Of a DNA stretch of 64,000 nt, positions 45,946-58,100 are shown one piece after another. A program made the position numbers and the translations under genes. Source of the DNA: Chitinivorax sp. B (GTDB lineage Bacteria > Pseudomonadota > Gammaproteobacteria > Burkholderiales > SCOH01); NCBI RefSeq assembly GCF_005503445.1, contig NZ_SCOH01000006.1:1-64000 (forward strand), in the 5' to 3' direction. The stretch's first letter is position 1. Every line of letters begins with the position of its first letter. Under the pieces are notes generated by a model that was not told the DNA's origin, made no database searches, and worked only from the letters and a program-made list of their open reading frames with translations.

Positions 45946-47629
45946 TTGACTGACGATCCAGTTGGTTGATGGCGGCCTGAGGCGCTTGCGTGACGTGACG
46001 CAGCACGGCTTCGGTCATATGCAGCAGGCGATCCAGCCCGTGCTCGTTCAGGTTGGTGCAGGTGATACGGATGCAGGGTTTCTCTTGCCCAGTGTCGACG
46101 ATGTATAGGTTGATGGAATCATCTTCCCAGCTGCTTTGGCATGCTTCGGTCAGGGCAAACTGACGCGGGTCGTTCACCTGCCAAGCACGGACTTTGCCTT
46201 GGCTGGGCGCTTTCTCACGTTTGTATACTCCTTGCAGAATATTGATGTTGATCACTGGGTCCGGCACTCCGCCCAACTCATTACGTGGTGGTCGCTTTTG
46301 AAAGCGATGTCGCCAGCCAGCCTCGGGCGGAAAGGAATCCATGAACAGGTAATCTGCCAGATAACGCGGATACAGCTGTGCCCGCCGGAATAATTTGGCA
46401 AACAACCACCCGCCCGCCCGAATCGCCCCGACATAGGTACGCGGACTATGTTGCCAGCGCTGTTCAGCCAGAATGCCCATCGGGATGCTCCACGGGCAAT
46501 CCTTGTGTTCGTAGGCTTCCAGTACATGGCGACGCACATCGATCAGCAACTGCTCAAAAGTCAGCCCTGATTGAAACGAAAGGGGTACCGGCATCACCCG
46601 TAGCAGCGGCGCCATCAGGTTTTCGGTACCATTCTGTTCGCGGCTTTCCAGCACGGAGTTGAGTGTGAAACGCGACTGCCCAGTCAGTTGATGAATGACG
46701 CAACCCAGTGCAGCGATCAGGCACATCTGCTGGGTCGCCTTGTGTTTTTTTGCCAGCTCATGCAATTGCGCAAACGTTTCGTCCGGGAAGGCCATATAGC
46801 GGTTGTGGTGCTTGATCGGGCCGGCTTCCTCCAGCATCGGTTTCGGGAACCGTGCGTACGGATGATCACGTAGGCATTCGCGCCAGAACTGCATACCGGC
46901 CTCGCCGCGCTGCCGATTGCGTTCCCGTTCGAATGTCACGAAATCGCCGATTTGCATGGTGTCCGCCCGGCCTGGCAGACGATTCTCGCCACGGGTCAGA
47001 CGGTCGTAACAATCCATCAACTGCTGCTGGAACAAGTGCACCGCCCCACCATCCGCCACAATGTGCGGAAAGCACAGCAACAGTACATGACTGTTGTCGC
47101 TCAGCCTGAACAGCTTGCCACGCAACAAAGGTGGGGCATCCAGCTTGAAGGGTGCATCCAGCATTTGTTGCGACGTCCTGGCAATCACGGCAGACCGGTC
47201 CACATCGTTCAATGCACCCAGATCCTGGAATGGCAGATCGAACGACCGCCAGGGTTGAATGGTTTGCACCGGGTTCCAGTCCGGGATGCTGGCACGCAGC
47301 GCATCGTGCCGCTGCAGTTGCTGGTTGAGGGCTTTTTCCAGCAACGCCACATCCAGCTCGCCTTCAATCATCAACCGCAACAGATTGTTGGCCGTTTCGC
47401 CCAGCGCCATGTAGACAAACCAGAAGCACAACTGCGCATAGCCCAGTGGGATTGCCGTCCCTGCCGGCACCGGCTGTGGGCGGATGCTGAATTCCGCCTC
47501 GACAGGTGGCGGGTTGCTGACGACTGGTTTGGGCGCAGTCTGGCTATCCGGCCGCTTGAACAACAGGGCATCCATATCCAGCTCAGCCAGCGGACCGTTG
47601 GAGGTGACAGGTTGAATCGGGTTCATCAT
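45938..47629 (-). CDS. Free-standing NRPS condensation-domain protein
   Basis: 563 residues with a single condensation-type domain and no carrier or adenylation domain. The catalytic motif is PHIVADGGAV (H189...D193-G194, HHxxxDG with the first His as Pro). The N-terminal sector holds the acceptor-side elements (QRHDALRASIPDW), and the C-terminal half contains RGGTY-less linker and NLDW-free loops that I could not match further. The gene starts inside the last codons of the PKS (ATGA overlap). With no thioesterase in the cluster, it is the best candidate to release the PKS-bound chain by condensing it with a free amine or alcohol. This matches the free condensation enzymes of zeamine and fabclavine clusters, which attach a polyamine. 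Confidence 0.85.
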   Translation of the reverse strand: MMNPIQPVTSNGPLAELDMDALLFKRPDSQTAPKPVVSNPPPVEAEFSIRPQPVPAGTAIPLGYAQLCFWFVYMALGETANNLLRLMIEGELDVALLEKALNQQLQRHDALRASIPDWNPVQTIQPWRSFDLPFQDLGALNDVDRSAVIARTSQQMLDAPFKLDAPPLLRGKLFRLSDNSHVLLLCFPHIVADGGAVHLFQQQLMDCYDRLTRGENRLPGRADTMQIGDFVTFERERNRQRGEAGMQFWRECLRDHPYARFPKPMLEEAGPIKHHNRYMAFPDETFAQLHELAKKHKATQQMCLIAALGCVIHQLTGQSRFTLNSVLESREQNGTENLMAPLLRVMPVPLSFQSGLTFEQLLIDVRRHVLEAYEHKDCPWSIPMGILAEQRWQHSPRTYVGAIRAGGWLFAKLFRRAQLYPRYLADYLFMDSFPPEAGWRHRFQKRPPRNELGGVPDPVININILQGVYKREKAPSQGKVRAWQVNDPRQFALTEACQSSWEDDSINLYIVDTGQEKPCIRITCTNLNEHGLDRLLHMTEAVLRHVTQAPQAAINQLDRQSNG

Positions 47630-50600
47630 GCTTCCTCCATCGCCGGTAGCGACTGACGATCCTTCGTAGCACGGGCAATCACGCTTTCTGCCAGTTGTGC
47701 GATGGTCGACTGGTCATAGATCAAGCCAGTCGGCAACGTGACTTTCAGCTTGCGCTTGATCTCGGTGATGATCTGTACGGCCATCAGTGAATGCCCGTTC
47801 AGCTCAAAGAAGTCATCGTGCACACCCAATGGCGCCACGCCCATCTTTTCCTGCCAGATGTCGCGAATGCAGGCTTCCACCCCATTGCGCGGTGCCACGA
47901 ACGCCACGGCCAGATCTGGCCTCGGAAAGAAATCACCCAGCGCATTTTCGGCAGCAGGTTCGGTTGACCCTGTTGCGTTTTCGGTCGAGGGTGTCGTTGT
48001 ATCCTGCTCAACGGGCAACGGCAGACCGCGTGTGGAGGTGTAGCAGTGATGCAGTCCGCTGTCCAGCATGCGCTCCAGCGCCACCACGCCTTCTTCCGGG
48101 GTGATGCCATGACGGATGTAATCCAGCTTGGCGGCACCCAGGCTGTTGACCGCCATGCCAACTTCCTTCCATGAATCCCAGCCGACCGTCAGATAACGGG
48201 TGTTGCTGGCCCGGCTGGCCGCGGCCTGGGCAAATGCATCCTGGAATGCATTGGCAGCGCAATAGGCCACCTGTCCAACCGGCGCAATGTGCGAGGCCAA
48301 TGATGAGCACAGAATGAAACAATCCATACTGTTTTCAGGCAACAGCGCATCAAGCGCCAGCGTCCCTTCCACCTTGGCTGCGAATACCGCTTCCGACTCT
48401 GTTGCAGTCCGCCGCTGAATCAACGCTCCATCGGCAATCCCGGCCGAATGGATCACGCCATTGATACGACCCAGACGTCGTTGCGCATCGGCGAGGGCCA
48501 GTTTCATGGCAGCCTGATCGGCAATATCCGCTGCAATCACATGGACCTGTGCCCCTTCCGCAGCCAGGGTTTGCAGCAGGCGAATACGCTGGGATTTTTC
48601 GTTGGAATCGGCATGACTGGCCAGCCAATCAGCCCACTGGGCCTCGGGTGGCAATTCATTGCGCGACGTCAGAATCAGCTTGGCTTGATAACGGCTGGCA
48701 AGATGCTTGGCGAAGGTGGCACCAATCCCACCGAAACCACCAGTGATCAGATACACGCCCTGCCGGCGGAATACCGGTTGTACCGGCGCATTCGGCAGTG
48801 ACACGGCCGCCATGGCCTGAACAAAGCGCTGGCGACCACGCAGCGCCACGCAAGCATCCCCGTCGATCATCAGCTCGGCCAGCAACGATCTGGCATCAAA
48901 GGCAGCGGCAGCGCCGAACAAGCGTTTTGCAGGCAGAACCAGGTCAATACTCTTGCAGCGAATCTGTTCGTATTCCTTTGGAATGACCCGGCATGGACCC
49001 AACAACAGCGCTTTGGCCGGGTCCAGCGCATCGCTGCCAGTCACGTCAAACAGTTGCGTGCTCAACACGCTGAGTGACAACGCCTGATCCCCAGCCGCCT
49101 GCGAGCCCAGACGCGCCAACTGCAGCAGGGTTTCAAACTGCTCATAACCCACCCGGCCGGTCGTCTTGGCGGCCGTGATGCCCCAACCAAACACAATGTG
49201 ATCCGGCATGCCGCCTTGCTTGATCAGCCATTCCACCAGCCTGGCCATATCATCGCCGTTGCCCGGTTGCATTTGCACCCGGCCGGCATCCTGCACTGCG
49301 AACCCCTTGCCGGGGCTGACCAGCCACAACTGCCCACCGGCAGCCCGTAGCATTGGGGCCAGACTGCTGACCACACCCTGTTCGTCGTCGAACAACAACC
49401 AGCGACTACCTTGCAGATTGGTTTTAACCGCCGGTTTGGCCATTTGTTGCCAAACCGGCTGATGGAACCAGTCGGCCAACGGCAAGCGTTCGCTACGTGT
49501 TGTCGTTGCGCTGGATCGGGTCGTACCAACCGGGTCGATCCAATAGCGCTGGCGTTGAAAGGCATAGGTCGGCATGGATAATTTACGACGTTGTTCGTCG
49601 CAATAGAATCCACGCCAATCCACCGGCACGCCCAGCGTCCATAACTGGCCAAGTGCACCAAGCAGAAATGCATCATCGGCCGTTTGACGTTTCACATCGC
49701 GCACGCAGGACACCACCTGACTACGTTGTGCTGACTGCAGTTGCTGTTCCGCCAATCCTGCCAGTGTTCGGCCCGGGCCGATTTCCAACAGTACGCTGGC
49801 GGTATCCTCCAGCACACGGGCAATTCCATCGGCAAAGCGTACGGCCGATCGCAGCTGGGTCAACCAGTAGCTGACCGACGTAGCGGCTTCGTCACTGATC
49901 CAGTCGCCACTGACGTTGGAAATGAACGGCAGGGTCGGCGGGTTCAGCGTAATACCGTCAAATGCCCGCTCAAAAGTGGCCAGGCAGCTGTCCATCATGG
50001 CTGAATGGAAAGCGTGCGAAGTATGCAGCCGGCGTACATGCACGTCGGATTGCTTGAGCGCGTCCTCGATCGAATCGATCAATGCATGCTCGCCAGACAG
50101 AACCACCAGCTCTGGCGCATTGACCGCAGCCACCGATACCCCTGGCACCAGGAAGGGCTGGATTTCTGTTTCCGACAGGTCGACTGCAATCATGCTGCCA
50201 GCAGGCATATCGTCCATCGCGGCGGCACGAGCCGCCACCAGCGCCAGTGCATCCGGCAATGAGAACACCCCCGCCAGGCAGGCTGCAACGTATTCGCCAA
50301 TACTGTGGCCAATGCAGGCTTTGGGTCGAATACCCCAACTGATCAGCAATTGGGCTAACGCATATTCCGTGACAAACAAGGCCGGTTGGGTAAAGCGAGT
50401 ACGATACAGCGGCAGGCTGTCACGCGGCAGGTCCGTCGCATCGTCGAACAGGATGGCCCGCAAATCCCGCCCCAATAACGGTTGCAACTGATCGGCGCAC
50501 TCGTCGACGATCTGGCGGAACCGTGGCTCGGTGTCGTACAAGCCACGCATCATGCCGACATACTGGGCACCCTGGCCGCTAAACATGAACACAACCGGGC

Positions 50601-52164
50601 GATTGGCCTGCTTGCCGTGTTGTACTGCCGGTGCGGCCGCAAGCTTCTCCAGGGCATCGGCACGATTCTGGCAAACCACACTGGCACGATATTCCAATCC
50701 GATACGGCCCGTCTTCAACGTGTAGGCTGCATCCGGCAACGCGGCATCGTCCTGTCCGGACAGCCAGTGACGGAAACGATCGACATTGGCCTGCAGCGCT
50801 GCCTTGTTCTTGCCAGAAAAACACAGCAGCTGCGATGGCCGCGATGGACCACTGGTTGGTTTGGCATCCACCCCTTCCAGAATGGCATGGGCATTGGTAC
50901 CACCGATACCGAAGGCACTGACAGCGGCGCGGCGCACAGTATTGTCCCAATGCTGCCGACGGGTGGACACATAGAATGGCGAGGTGGCAAAGTCGATTTC
51001 CGGGTTCGGCGACTCATAATTCACGCTCGGCGGGATCACTGCATGTTCCAGCATCTGCACGACCTTGATCACCCCAGCCACACCTGCCGCCGTATCGGTA
51101 TGACCGACATTGGCCTTGACCGAGCCGATGGCGCAATAACCCTGCCGATCGGTGAACTGGCGATAGGCTTTGGTCAGTGCTGCAACTTCGATCGGGTCCC
51201 CCAGATGTGTGGCTGTCCCGTGCGCTTCCACATAACCAATGCTGTCGGCCGGCACATCGGCTGCCACCAGTGCCTTTTTGATCACTTCTGCCTGGCCCTC
51301 GATCGATGGCGCAGTAAAACCCACCTTCTGGGTGCCGTCGTTGTTGATGGCAGTACCTTTGATGATGGCGTGGATGCTGTCACCATCGCTCAATGCGTCG
51401 CTCAGTCGTTTGAGCACTACCACGCCCACACCATTGCTGGAAATGGTACCGCTGGCGTTGGCATCGAAGGTGCGGCAATGACCATCGCGCGACAAGATGC
51501 CACCCTCGGCATAGGCATAACCGCTCTTGTGCGGCACACTGATACGCGCGCCACCCGCCAACGCCACATCGCAGTCGCCTGCCAGCAACGCCTGGCAGGC
51601 GTAGTGCACCAACACCAGCGAAGTTGAGCATGCGGTACCCATCACCACGCTGGGGCCAGTCAGATTCAGCTTGTATGAAACACGGGAGGCCAGCAGATCG
51701 TGATTGTTTTCATACATCAGATCCTGTAGCGAGACATGCTGCAACAACGCCGGGTTGTTGACGATGTTCTCGACCAGGTAACTGCTACCCGATGAACCGG
51801 CGAACAGGCCGATCTGCCCCTTGAACTGGTCCGGCGCGCAACCGGCGTGCTCCAGAGCTTCCCACACGGTTTCCAGCAACAGTCGGTGTTGCGGGTCCAT
51901 CAATTGCGCTTCTTTGGCGGAGTAGCCAAACAACCCGGCATCGAAATATTCGATATCTTCGATGAACGCTCCCGAATTCACGTAATCCGGGTCGGACAGC
52001 CGCGCGGCACCGATACCTGCTTTTTCCAGTTCGTCACTGCGCAAGGGGCGGACCGATTCCAGGCCCGCTTCAATATTGCGCCAATATTCGTCAATGTTGT
52101 TTGCCCCGGGGAAGCGCCCTGCCATACCGATGACGGCAATTTCAAATCCATTCATATCCTGCAT
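47626..52164 (-). CDS. Type I polyketide synthase, KS-AT-KR-ACP
   Basis: 1512 residues from ATG 52164 (AGGA upstream). KS ~5-430: catalytic Cys near 178 in GTACSTSLV, and VEAHGTATHLGDP and ANVGHTDTAAG carrying the His pair. AT ~530-830: GHSIGEYVAACLAG (Ser near 621) and HAFHSAMM, the malonyl-CoA type. KR ~1140-1330: NADPH loop ITGGFGGIG and the Ser/Tyr pair in CSSLAS...AYCAANAF, apparently active. ACP ~1430-1495: phosphopantetheine Ser in LNGHSLMA. One extension with malonate and reduction to the beta-hydroxy acid is predicted. No DH, ER or thioesterase is present. It follows the second NRPS by 28 bases and precedes the free condensation protein. Confidence 0.95.
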   Translation of the reverse strand: MQDMNGFEIAVIGMAGRFPGANNIDEYWRNIEAGLESVRPLRSDELEKAGIGAARLSDPDYVNSGAFIEDIEYFDAGLFGYSAKEAQLMDPQHRLLLETVWEALEHAGCAPDQFKGQIGLFAGSSGSSYLVENIVNNPALLQHVSLQDLMYENNHDLLASRVSYKLNLTGPSVVMGTACSTSLVLVHYACQALLAGDCDVALAGGARISVPHKSGYAYAEGGILSRDGHCRTFDANASGTISSNGVGVVVLKRLSDALSDGDSIHAIIKGTAINNDGTQKVGFTAPSIEGQAEVIKKALVAADVPADSIGYVEAHGTATHLGDPIEVAALTKAYRQFTDRQGYCAIGSVKANVGHTDTAAGVAGVIKVVQMLEHAVIPPSVNYESPNPEIDFATSPFYVSTRRQHWDNTVRRAAVSAFGIGGTNAHAILEGVDAKPTSGPSRPSQLLCFSGKNKAALQANVDRFRHWLSGQDDAALPDAAYTLKTGRIGLEYRASVVCQNRADALEKLAAAPAVQHGKQANRPVVFMFSGQGAQYVGMMRGLYDTEPRFRQIVDECADQLQPLLGRDLRAILFDDATDLPRDSLPLYRTRFTQPALFVTEYALAQLLISWGIRPKACIGHSIGEYVAACLAGVFSLPDALALVAARAAAMDDMPAGSMIAVDLSETEIQPFLVPGVSVAAVNAPELVVLSGEHALIDSIEDALKQSDVHVRRLHTSHAFHSAMMDSCLATFERAFDGITLNPPTLPFISNVSGDWISDEAATSVSYWLTQLRSAVRFADGIARVLEDTASVLLEIGPGRTLAGLAEQQLQSAQRSQVVSCVRDVKRQTADDAFLLGALGQLWTLGVPVDWRGFYCDEQRRKLSMPTYAFQRQRYWIDPVGTTRSSATTTRSERLPLADWFHQPVWQQMAKPAVKTNLQGSRWLLFDDEQGVVSSLAPMLRAAGGQLWLVSPGKGFAVQDAGRVQMQPGNGDDMARLVEWLIKQGGMPDHIVFGWGITAAKTTGRVGYEQFETLLQLARLGSQAAGDQALSLSVLSTQLFDVTGSDALDPAKALLLGPCRVIPKEYEQIRCKSIDLVLPAKRLFGAAAAFDARSLLAELMIDGDACVALRGRQRFVQAMAAVSLPNAPVQPVFRRQGVYLITGGFGGIGATFAKHLASRYQAKLILTSRNELPPEAQWADWLASHADSNEKSQRIRLLQTLAAEGAQVHVIAADIADQAAMKLALADAQRRLGRINGVIHSAGIADGALIQRRTATESEAVFAAKVEGTLALDALLPENSMDCFILCSSLASHIAPVGQVAYCAANAFQDAFAQAAASRASNTRYLTVGWDSWKEVGMAVNSLGAAKLDYIRHGITPEEGVVALERMLDSGLHHCYTSTRGLPLPVEQDTTTPSTENATGSTEPAAENALGDFFPRPDLAVAFVAPRNGVEACIRDIWQEKMGVAPLGVHDDFFELNGHSLMAVQIITEIKRKLKVTLPTGLIYDQSTIAQLAESVIARATKDRQSLPAMEEA

Positions 52165-52192
52165 ATTTATTCCTACCTCAACTCTGTTGCGG

Positions 52193-55100
52193 TTACACGT
52201 TTTGCTTTTGACGTTGCAGTTCTGCCAGCCGGCGGCGGCCATCGGCCACCTTCTGGCCCACTTCAGCCAGTTGCACCCCGGTGTCGGCCGGACCACGCTC
52301 AAGGTGGCTCGCCAAGGCATGGATGGTCGGATAGTTGAGCAAGTCGACTATCGACAACATGTCATAGCCCTTGGCACGTAGTTGCTGGTGCACCCTGGCC
52401 AACAGCAGCGAATGGCCGCCGAGATCGAAGAAGTTGTCATCGATACCCGGGTTGGCCACCGCCAGTACCTGTGACCACACCGCCTGAATATCCTGCTCAC
52501 GCTGGTTGCCTGGGCTGCGCAGACGCTGCGTGGTACCGGTGGCGGGTTTCGGGTCTGGCAGCGCCTTCAGATCGACCTTGCCATTGCGGGTCAGCGGCAG
52601 GGCCGGCAAGAACACGACGTAGCTGGGCAGCATGTATTTCGGCAGATGCTGTGCCAGGAAGGTCTTCAACACCACCGCGTCGCCATAAATGGTGCCCTGC
52701 GCCACCACATAGGCGGCAATGCGTTTGCCACCGGGTTCGTCCACCACCCTCACGACAGCCTGCAGAACCTGCTCGTGACGGCACAATGCGTTCTCGATTT
52801 CGCCGATTTCAATACGGAAGCCACGAATCTTCACTTGCGCATCAATCCGGCCCAGGTATTGCAACAAGCCATCGGGCAGGTAGCGCACCAAGTCGCCGGT
52901 GCGGTACAGCTTGGCGCTCAATTGCGGGTGGAACGGATTGGGCACAAAACGTTCAGCATTGAGTTCGTCGCGATTCAGATAACCGGTCGCCAATCCATCC
53001 CCGCCGACATACAGCTCACCAGGTGTCCCGATCGGTACTGGGTTCATGAACCGATCCAGCACATAGGTCTGGGTATTTTCAATCGGACGGCCTAGCGGAA
53101 TGCTGTCGAAATCCGCCACTTGGTCTGCCTGCACATCGAAAGTCGTCGTGAAGGTGGTGTTCTCGGTTGGCCCGTAGCCATTGGTCAACCGCAATTGTGG
53201 CAACACCGACAGCAGCTTGCGGGCATGGGCTGACGACATGGCTTCGCCACCGGTGATCACTTGCTTCAATGGCGCCAGCAAGGCCGGTTTTTCATCAACC
53301 ACGGTATTGAACAGTGAGGTGGTCAGGAACAGTGTCTGGATCTGGTGTTTTTCGATCACTGTTTCCAGCACCGGGATACTGGGCAAGGTGTTCGGATACA
53401 GTACCAATGTGCCACCGTTCAGCAGCGCCCCCCAGATTTCCAGCGTGGCGGCATCGAAGCTGATGGTGGAAAGCTGCAATATCCGCCCATAACGTTCGAA
53501 ATCGATATGGCTCACCTGTTTCACCAAGCGGGCAATCCCCTTTTGCCGAATCATGGCGCCTTTGGGCAAGCCGGTAGAACCGGAGGTATACATAATGTAG
53601 GCGATGGCCTCGCTACTGGTCGTCACCGGCAGATCAGTGACTGGATACTGCGCCACCGTGGTCGTCATGCGATCCAGCACGATCAACTGCGCAGCCACAC
53701 CGCTCAGGCGCATCAGGGCCCGCTCTTGAGTCAATACGATGCGACTGCCAGTATCGGCGAGAATGGTATCGATCCGTTCACGTGGGTCGTCCAGGTCGAT
53801 CGGTACATACACCGCCTCGACCTTGATCACGGCCAGAATGGCCACGATCAGATCCATCGAGCGGCTGAGATGGATACCGATCGGATCACCTGCCTTCACC
53901 CCCTGCCCCATCAGATAATGCGCCAACTGGTTGGCCCGGGCATTCAGCTGACGATAGTTGAGCTGCTGGTCAGCCTCGATCAACGCAATCTGCTCGCCTA
54001 CCTGGGCCACCTGTTCGGTAAACAGACTGGCCAACGTGCCATGGCCATCGTAACCGTTGCCGCCATGGTTGAATTGCGTCAGCAGCTGCTGACGCATGGC
54101 TGGTGCCAGGAAATCCTGCGCGTGATGCGGCTGTGCCGGGTCGGCGGCCATCGCAGCGAAGACTTGCTGATAGTAATCAGCCAGGGCGTCGATCTGGGTA
54201 CGGGTCAGCTGGTATTCGTCGAAGTCGATCTGTACCGACACCTGATTGCGAGCCAGCTTGGAAGACAAGGTCAAATGCTGGAAATGCACATTCAGCGCGA
54301 AGTTGGTACCTTCGTTGACATCGCCGCTGTCCAGCGTGTCCACCACTTCGAAGCCCAGTTTGCTGTCCAGTTGGTCATAGACATGGAAATCCATGTAATT
54401 GAACAGCACGTCCTCCAGCAGTGGCTGTTTGCCAAACTGACGCTGAATCTCCGCCAGCGGGAAACGTCGATACGGCATTGCAGCGCATTCCCGGGCAAAT
54501 ACCCCTTTGACGGTCTCCAGCCAGCTGGCATGTTCCAGCTTGAAACGGAACGGTAAAGTGTTCAGGAACAGGCCATACAGCTGATCACCACCAATTTCCT
54601 CAGGCCGACCGTTGGTCGGGATGCCGGTCAGGATGTCGGTTTCGCCGGTCACCAGACTCATCACCTTCACATGCCCGGCCAGCAGCACGCTCTTCATGGG
54701 TACCGACGCGGCGTGCATCAGACGTTGCAGGCCGGCATAGACTGACTCCGGCAGCGTCAACCGTACTGCTTTCAGGCTGGGGGTGTGGCTACCTGGTGGG
54801 GTCGGCATCAGGCGCGGCAGTTTGAGAATCGTGCAGTCTTCCAGCCAATCGCCCCAGAACTGCTGATGTGCCGGGTCATTCACGGCGGCCAGCTCCATCT
54901 CCACGAAATCGCGATAGCTGACATTCAACGCAGGTGGCTCGGTGAAGGTACTGTCGCCGGTCAAGCCGGCATACCGGTTGAACACTTCCACGATCATGGT
55001 GTGGTAACTCCAACCATCATAGATCGGGTGGCATTCGGTCATGGTGAACTGCAATGACCGATCACTGCGCAGCTGGATGAAGAAGCGCAACAGCGTCGGT

Positions 55101-58100
55101 TTACTGAAATCGAAGGGAGTCCGCTTCTCGATTTCCAGCAAGGCCTTGATGCGGGTTTCCTGCGCTTCGTCGCTCAGACCGCGCAAGTCTTCCACCACGA
55201 CGGGCAACACCGCCTCACGATGCACGATCTGCAACGGCTCGCTGCACCCCACCAGATCAAACCCAATGCGCAGGATGTCATGGCGCGCAACTGTTTGCTG
55301 CACGGCCGTGCGGAAAGCCGCCTCATTGAACGGGCTGGCCAGCCGGATATGCGAGGTGCCGGTGCAGTGATACACGTTCGATTCCGGCGTCAGCTGCATG
55401 TGGTAGAACATACCGCCCTGCATGCGGCTGAGTGGGTACGCATCGATGGCCGTGGCCGGCAGCTTGGCGCGATCCGCTTCCGAGATCAGGCTGAACGGCT
55501 GACGCTGGCGATTGATCGTTGGTTCGTTGCCTGGCTTGCTGGCCGCGATGCGGGCCAGTTCGGCGATGGTCTGCTGCGCGAACAAATCGACCAGCGACAG
55601 GTTCAACCCCAGCCCACGTGCCTGGCCGATTGCCTGCACGCCACGCAGCGAATCGCCACCCAGTGCAAAGAAGTTATCGTGGATGCCGATCTGATCCAGC
55701 CCCAACACCGACTGCCAGATGTCCACCAGCTGCTGTTCCAGCACGTTGCTGGCTGGTGCGTAATCACTGGCCAGTTGCGGGCGTTCGCTGGCAGGCGACG
55801 GCAAGGCCTTGCGGTCGATCTTGCCGTTGTTGGTCAGCGGCAGCGCTTCCAGAAACAGAAAATGCGCGGGCACCATGTATTCCGGCAGCACGGTCTTCAA
55901 CAGACTGCGCAGCTGTTCCACCTTCACGTCCGCCACTGCCGGCACCACATAGGCCACCAGCCGGGCATCGCCTGCCACACCGTCCCGCCAGGTCTGCACG
56001 ATGGCTTCCTTGACCTGGGACGATTGGCGCAACGCCGCTTCAATTTCACCCAGCTCGATACGGAAGCCACGAATCTTCACCTGATCGTCCGCCCGGCCCT
56101 TGTATTCGATGCTGCCATCGGCCAGAAAACGGCCCAGATCGCCGGTCTTGTAAAGCTTGCGGCCATCGGTGCGACCTGCCGCCTCAGCCAACGAGGCCGG
56201 CCAATCGATGAAACGCTCGGCAGTCAGCTCGGGCCGGTTCAGATAACCTTGTGCTACGCCATCGCCCGCCACATAGATTTCACCGATCACTCCAACCGGC
56301 ACCGGCCGGCGTTGCGCATCCAGAATGAACAGCCGCAGGTCGGGGATCGCCACGCCAATCGGGCTGCTGCCCGGCCGCTCGGCATCCTGCCGGGTGATGG
56401 GCCGATAGGTGACATGCACGGTAGTTTCGGTAATGCCATACATATTGATCAGCTGTGGCGCCGCATCACCGTACTTATCCAGCCAAGGGCGCAGGCTGGC
56501 GGGCTCCAGTGCTTCGCCACCGAACACCACATAACGCAGGCTGAGCGCCTTGGCTGGCAAACCCGCGGCCTGATCGGCAGCGATGAACTGTTTGAAAGCG
56601 GAAGGCGTCTGATTCAGGACTGTCACCCGTTCCCTGACCACCAATTGATGGAAGGCTTCCGGTGAACGCGACACCATGTAAGGCACCACCACCAACCGAC
56701 CACCGTACAGCAAGGCACCCCAGATTTCCCATACCGAAAAATCGAAAGCAGTGGAATGGAACAGGCTCCACACATCGTTCTGATTGAAGCCAAACCACGC
56801 ATCTGTGCCCTTGAACAGCCGCAACACATTGCGGTGGCTGACCATCACCCCTTTGGGCTGACCGGTGGAGCCGGACGTATAGATGACATATGCCAGTTGT
56901 GATGGCGTGGCGGCCAGCGACAGGTTGTCAGACGGCATCGACAGGATGAACGGTAATTCGCTGTCCACGCAGATCGTGTCGATGGTATCGCTATCGAACA
57001 AGGTGCCATACTCGGCCTGGGTCACCACCAGCGATACCTTGGCATCGCTGACATAAAAACCGATGCGTTCCGGCGACAGGGCGGGATCGATCGGCAGGTA
57101 ACCGTAGCCCGCCTTGAGCACGGCCAGAATCGCCACGACCAGATCCTCATGTCGAGGTAGGCAAATGCCGATCAACGGCGCGGCCTCCGGCTGGCCACCA
57201 CCCTGTTCGCCAATGGAATGACGGATATAGTGCGCCAGTCGGTTGGCACGGGCATTCAACGATTGGTAGCTGATACGCTGGTGGCCTGCGCTGAGCGCCT
57301 CGGCAGTCGGCGTCAATCGGGCTTGGCGTTCAAATACCTCATGCAGGCACAGATCAGCAGGGAAATGGGCCACTGGTTGATCCCAGCAAGACAGAATCTG
57401 TGCCCGTTCTGCCTCGCCCAACAAGGCATAATCGACGATGGGCCGGTTGTCGTCTTCGGCAATCTGTACCAGCAACTGATTGAAATGATTGCTGAAGCGC
57501 TCTATGGTGCTGGCATCGAACAAATCGGTGCTGTATTCGAACGCGGCGCGCACTTGGCCATCGACATTATCCAGTGACAGGGTCAGGTCGAATTTGGCGG
57601 TATCGGATGGCACGGTCAACGGTGTCACCGTCAGGCCATCGAGCTGCCAATGGTCGGCGGCGGATTCCTGATAAGCGAACATCACCTGGAACACCGGTGC
57701 ATGGCTGAGATCCCGTTCCAGCCGCAGCGCATCCACAATCCGGTCAAATGGCACATCCTGATTCGACTGACCAGCCAGCGTCACTTGACGCACCTGGGCC
57801 AGCAGGGACCGGAAAGTCTGGCCAGGGTCGATATCGGTACGCAATGCCAGCGTGTTGACGAAGAAACCAACCAGGTTTTCCAGCTCCAGCCGATTGCGGC
57901 CCGATACGGGGGTACCCACCACCAGGTCCGATTGGCCGGAATAACGGTACAGCAAGGCATAGAAAGCCGTCAGCAACGTCATGAACAGCGTGTTCCCTTG
58001 GACACGGGCCTGTTCGGCCAAGCGGTCAGTACTGTCACGCGGCAGATCCACGAACAGGGTCGCTCCCCGGAACGACTGACGGGCGAGGCGAGGACGGTCG

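Noticed and set aside
50482-51627. 381-codon plus-strand frame opposite the PKS
   Set aside because: Antisense of the KS-AT region; composition (His, Gln, Cys-rich) is typical of reverse-frame shadows.
53345-54556. 403-codon plus-strand frame opposite the second NRPS
   Set aside because: Antisense shadow of the A2/C2 region, no known motif.
55220-56665. 481-codon plus-strand frame opposite the second NRPS
   Set aside because: Longest antisense shadow; its length is explained by the codon bias of the NRPS, and it has no family motif.
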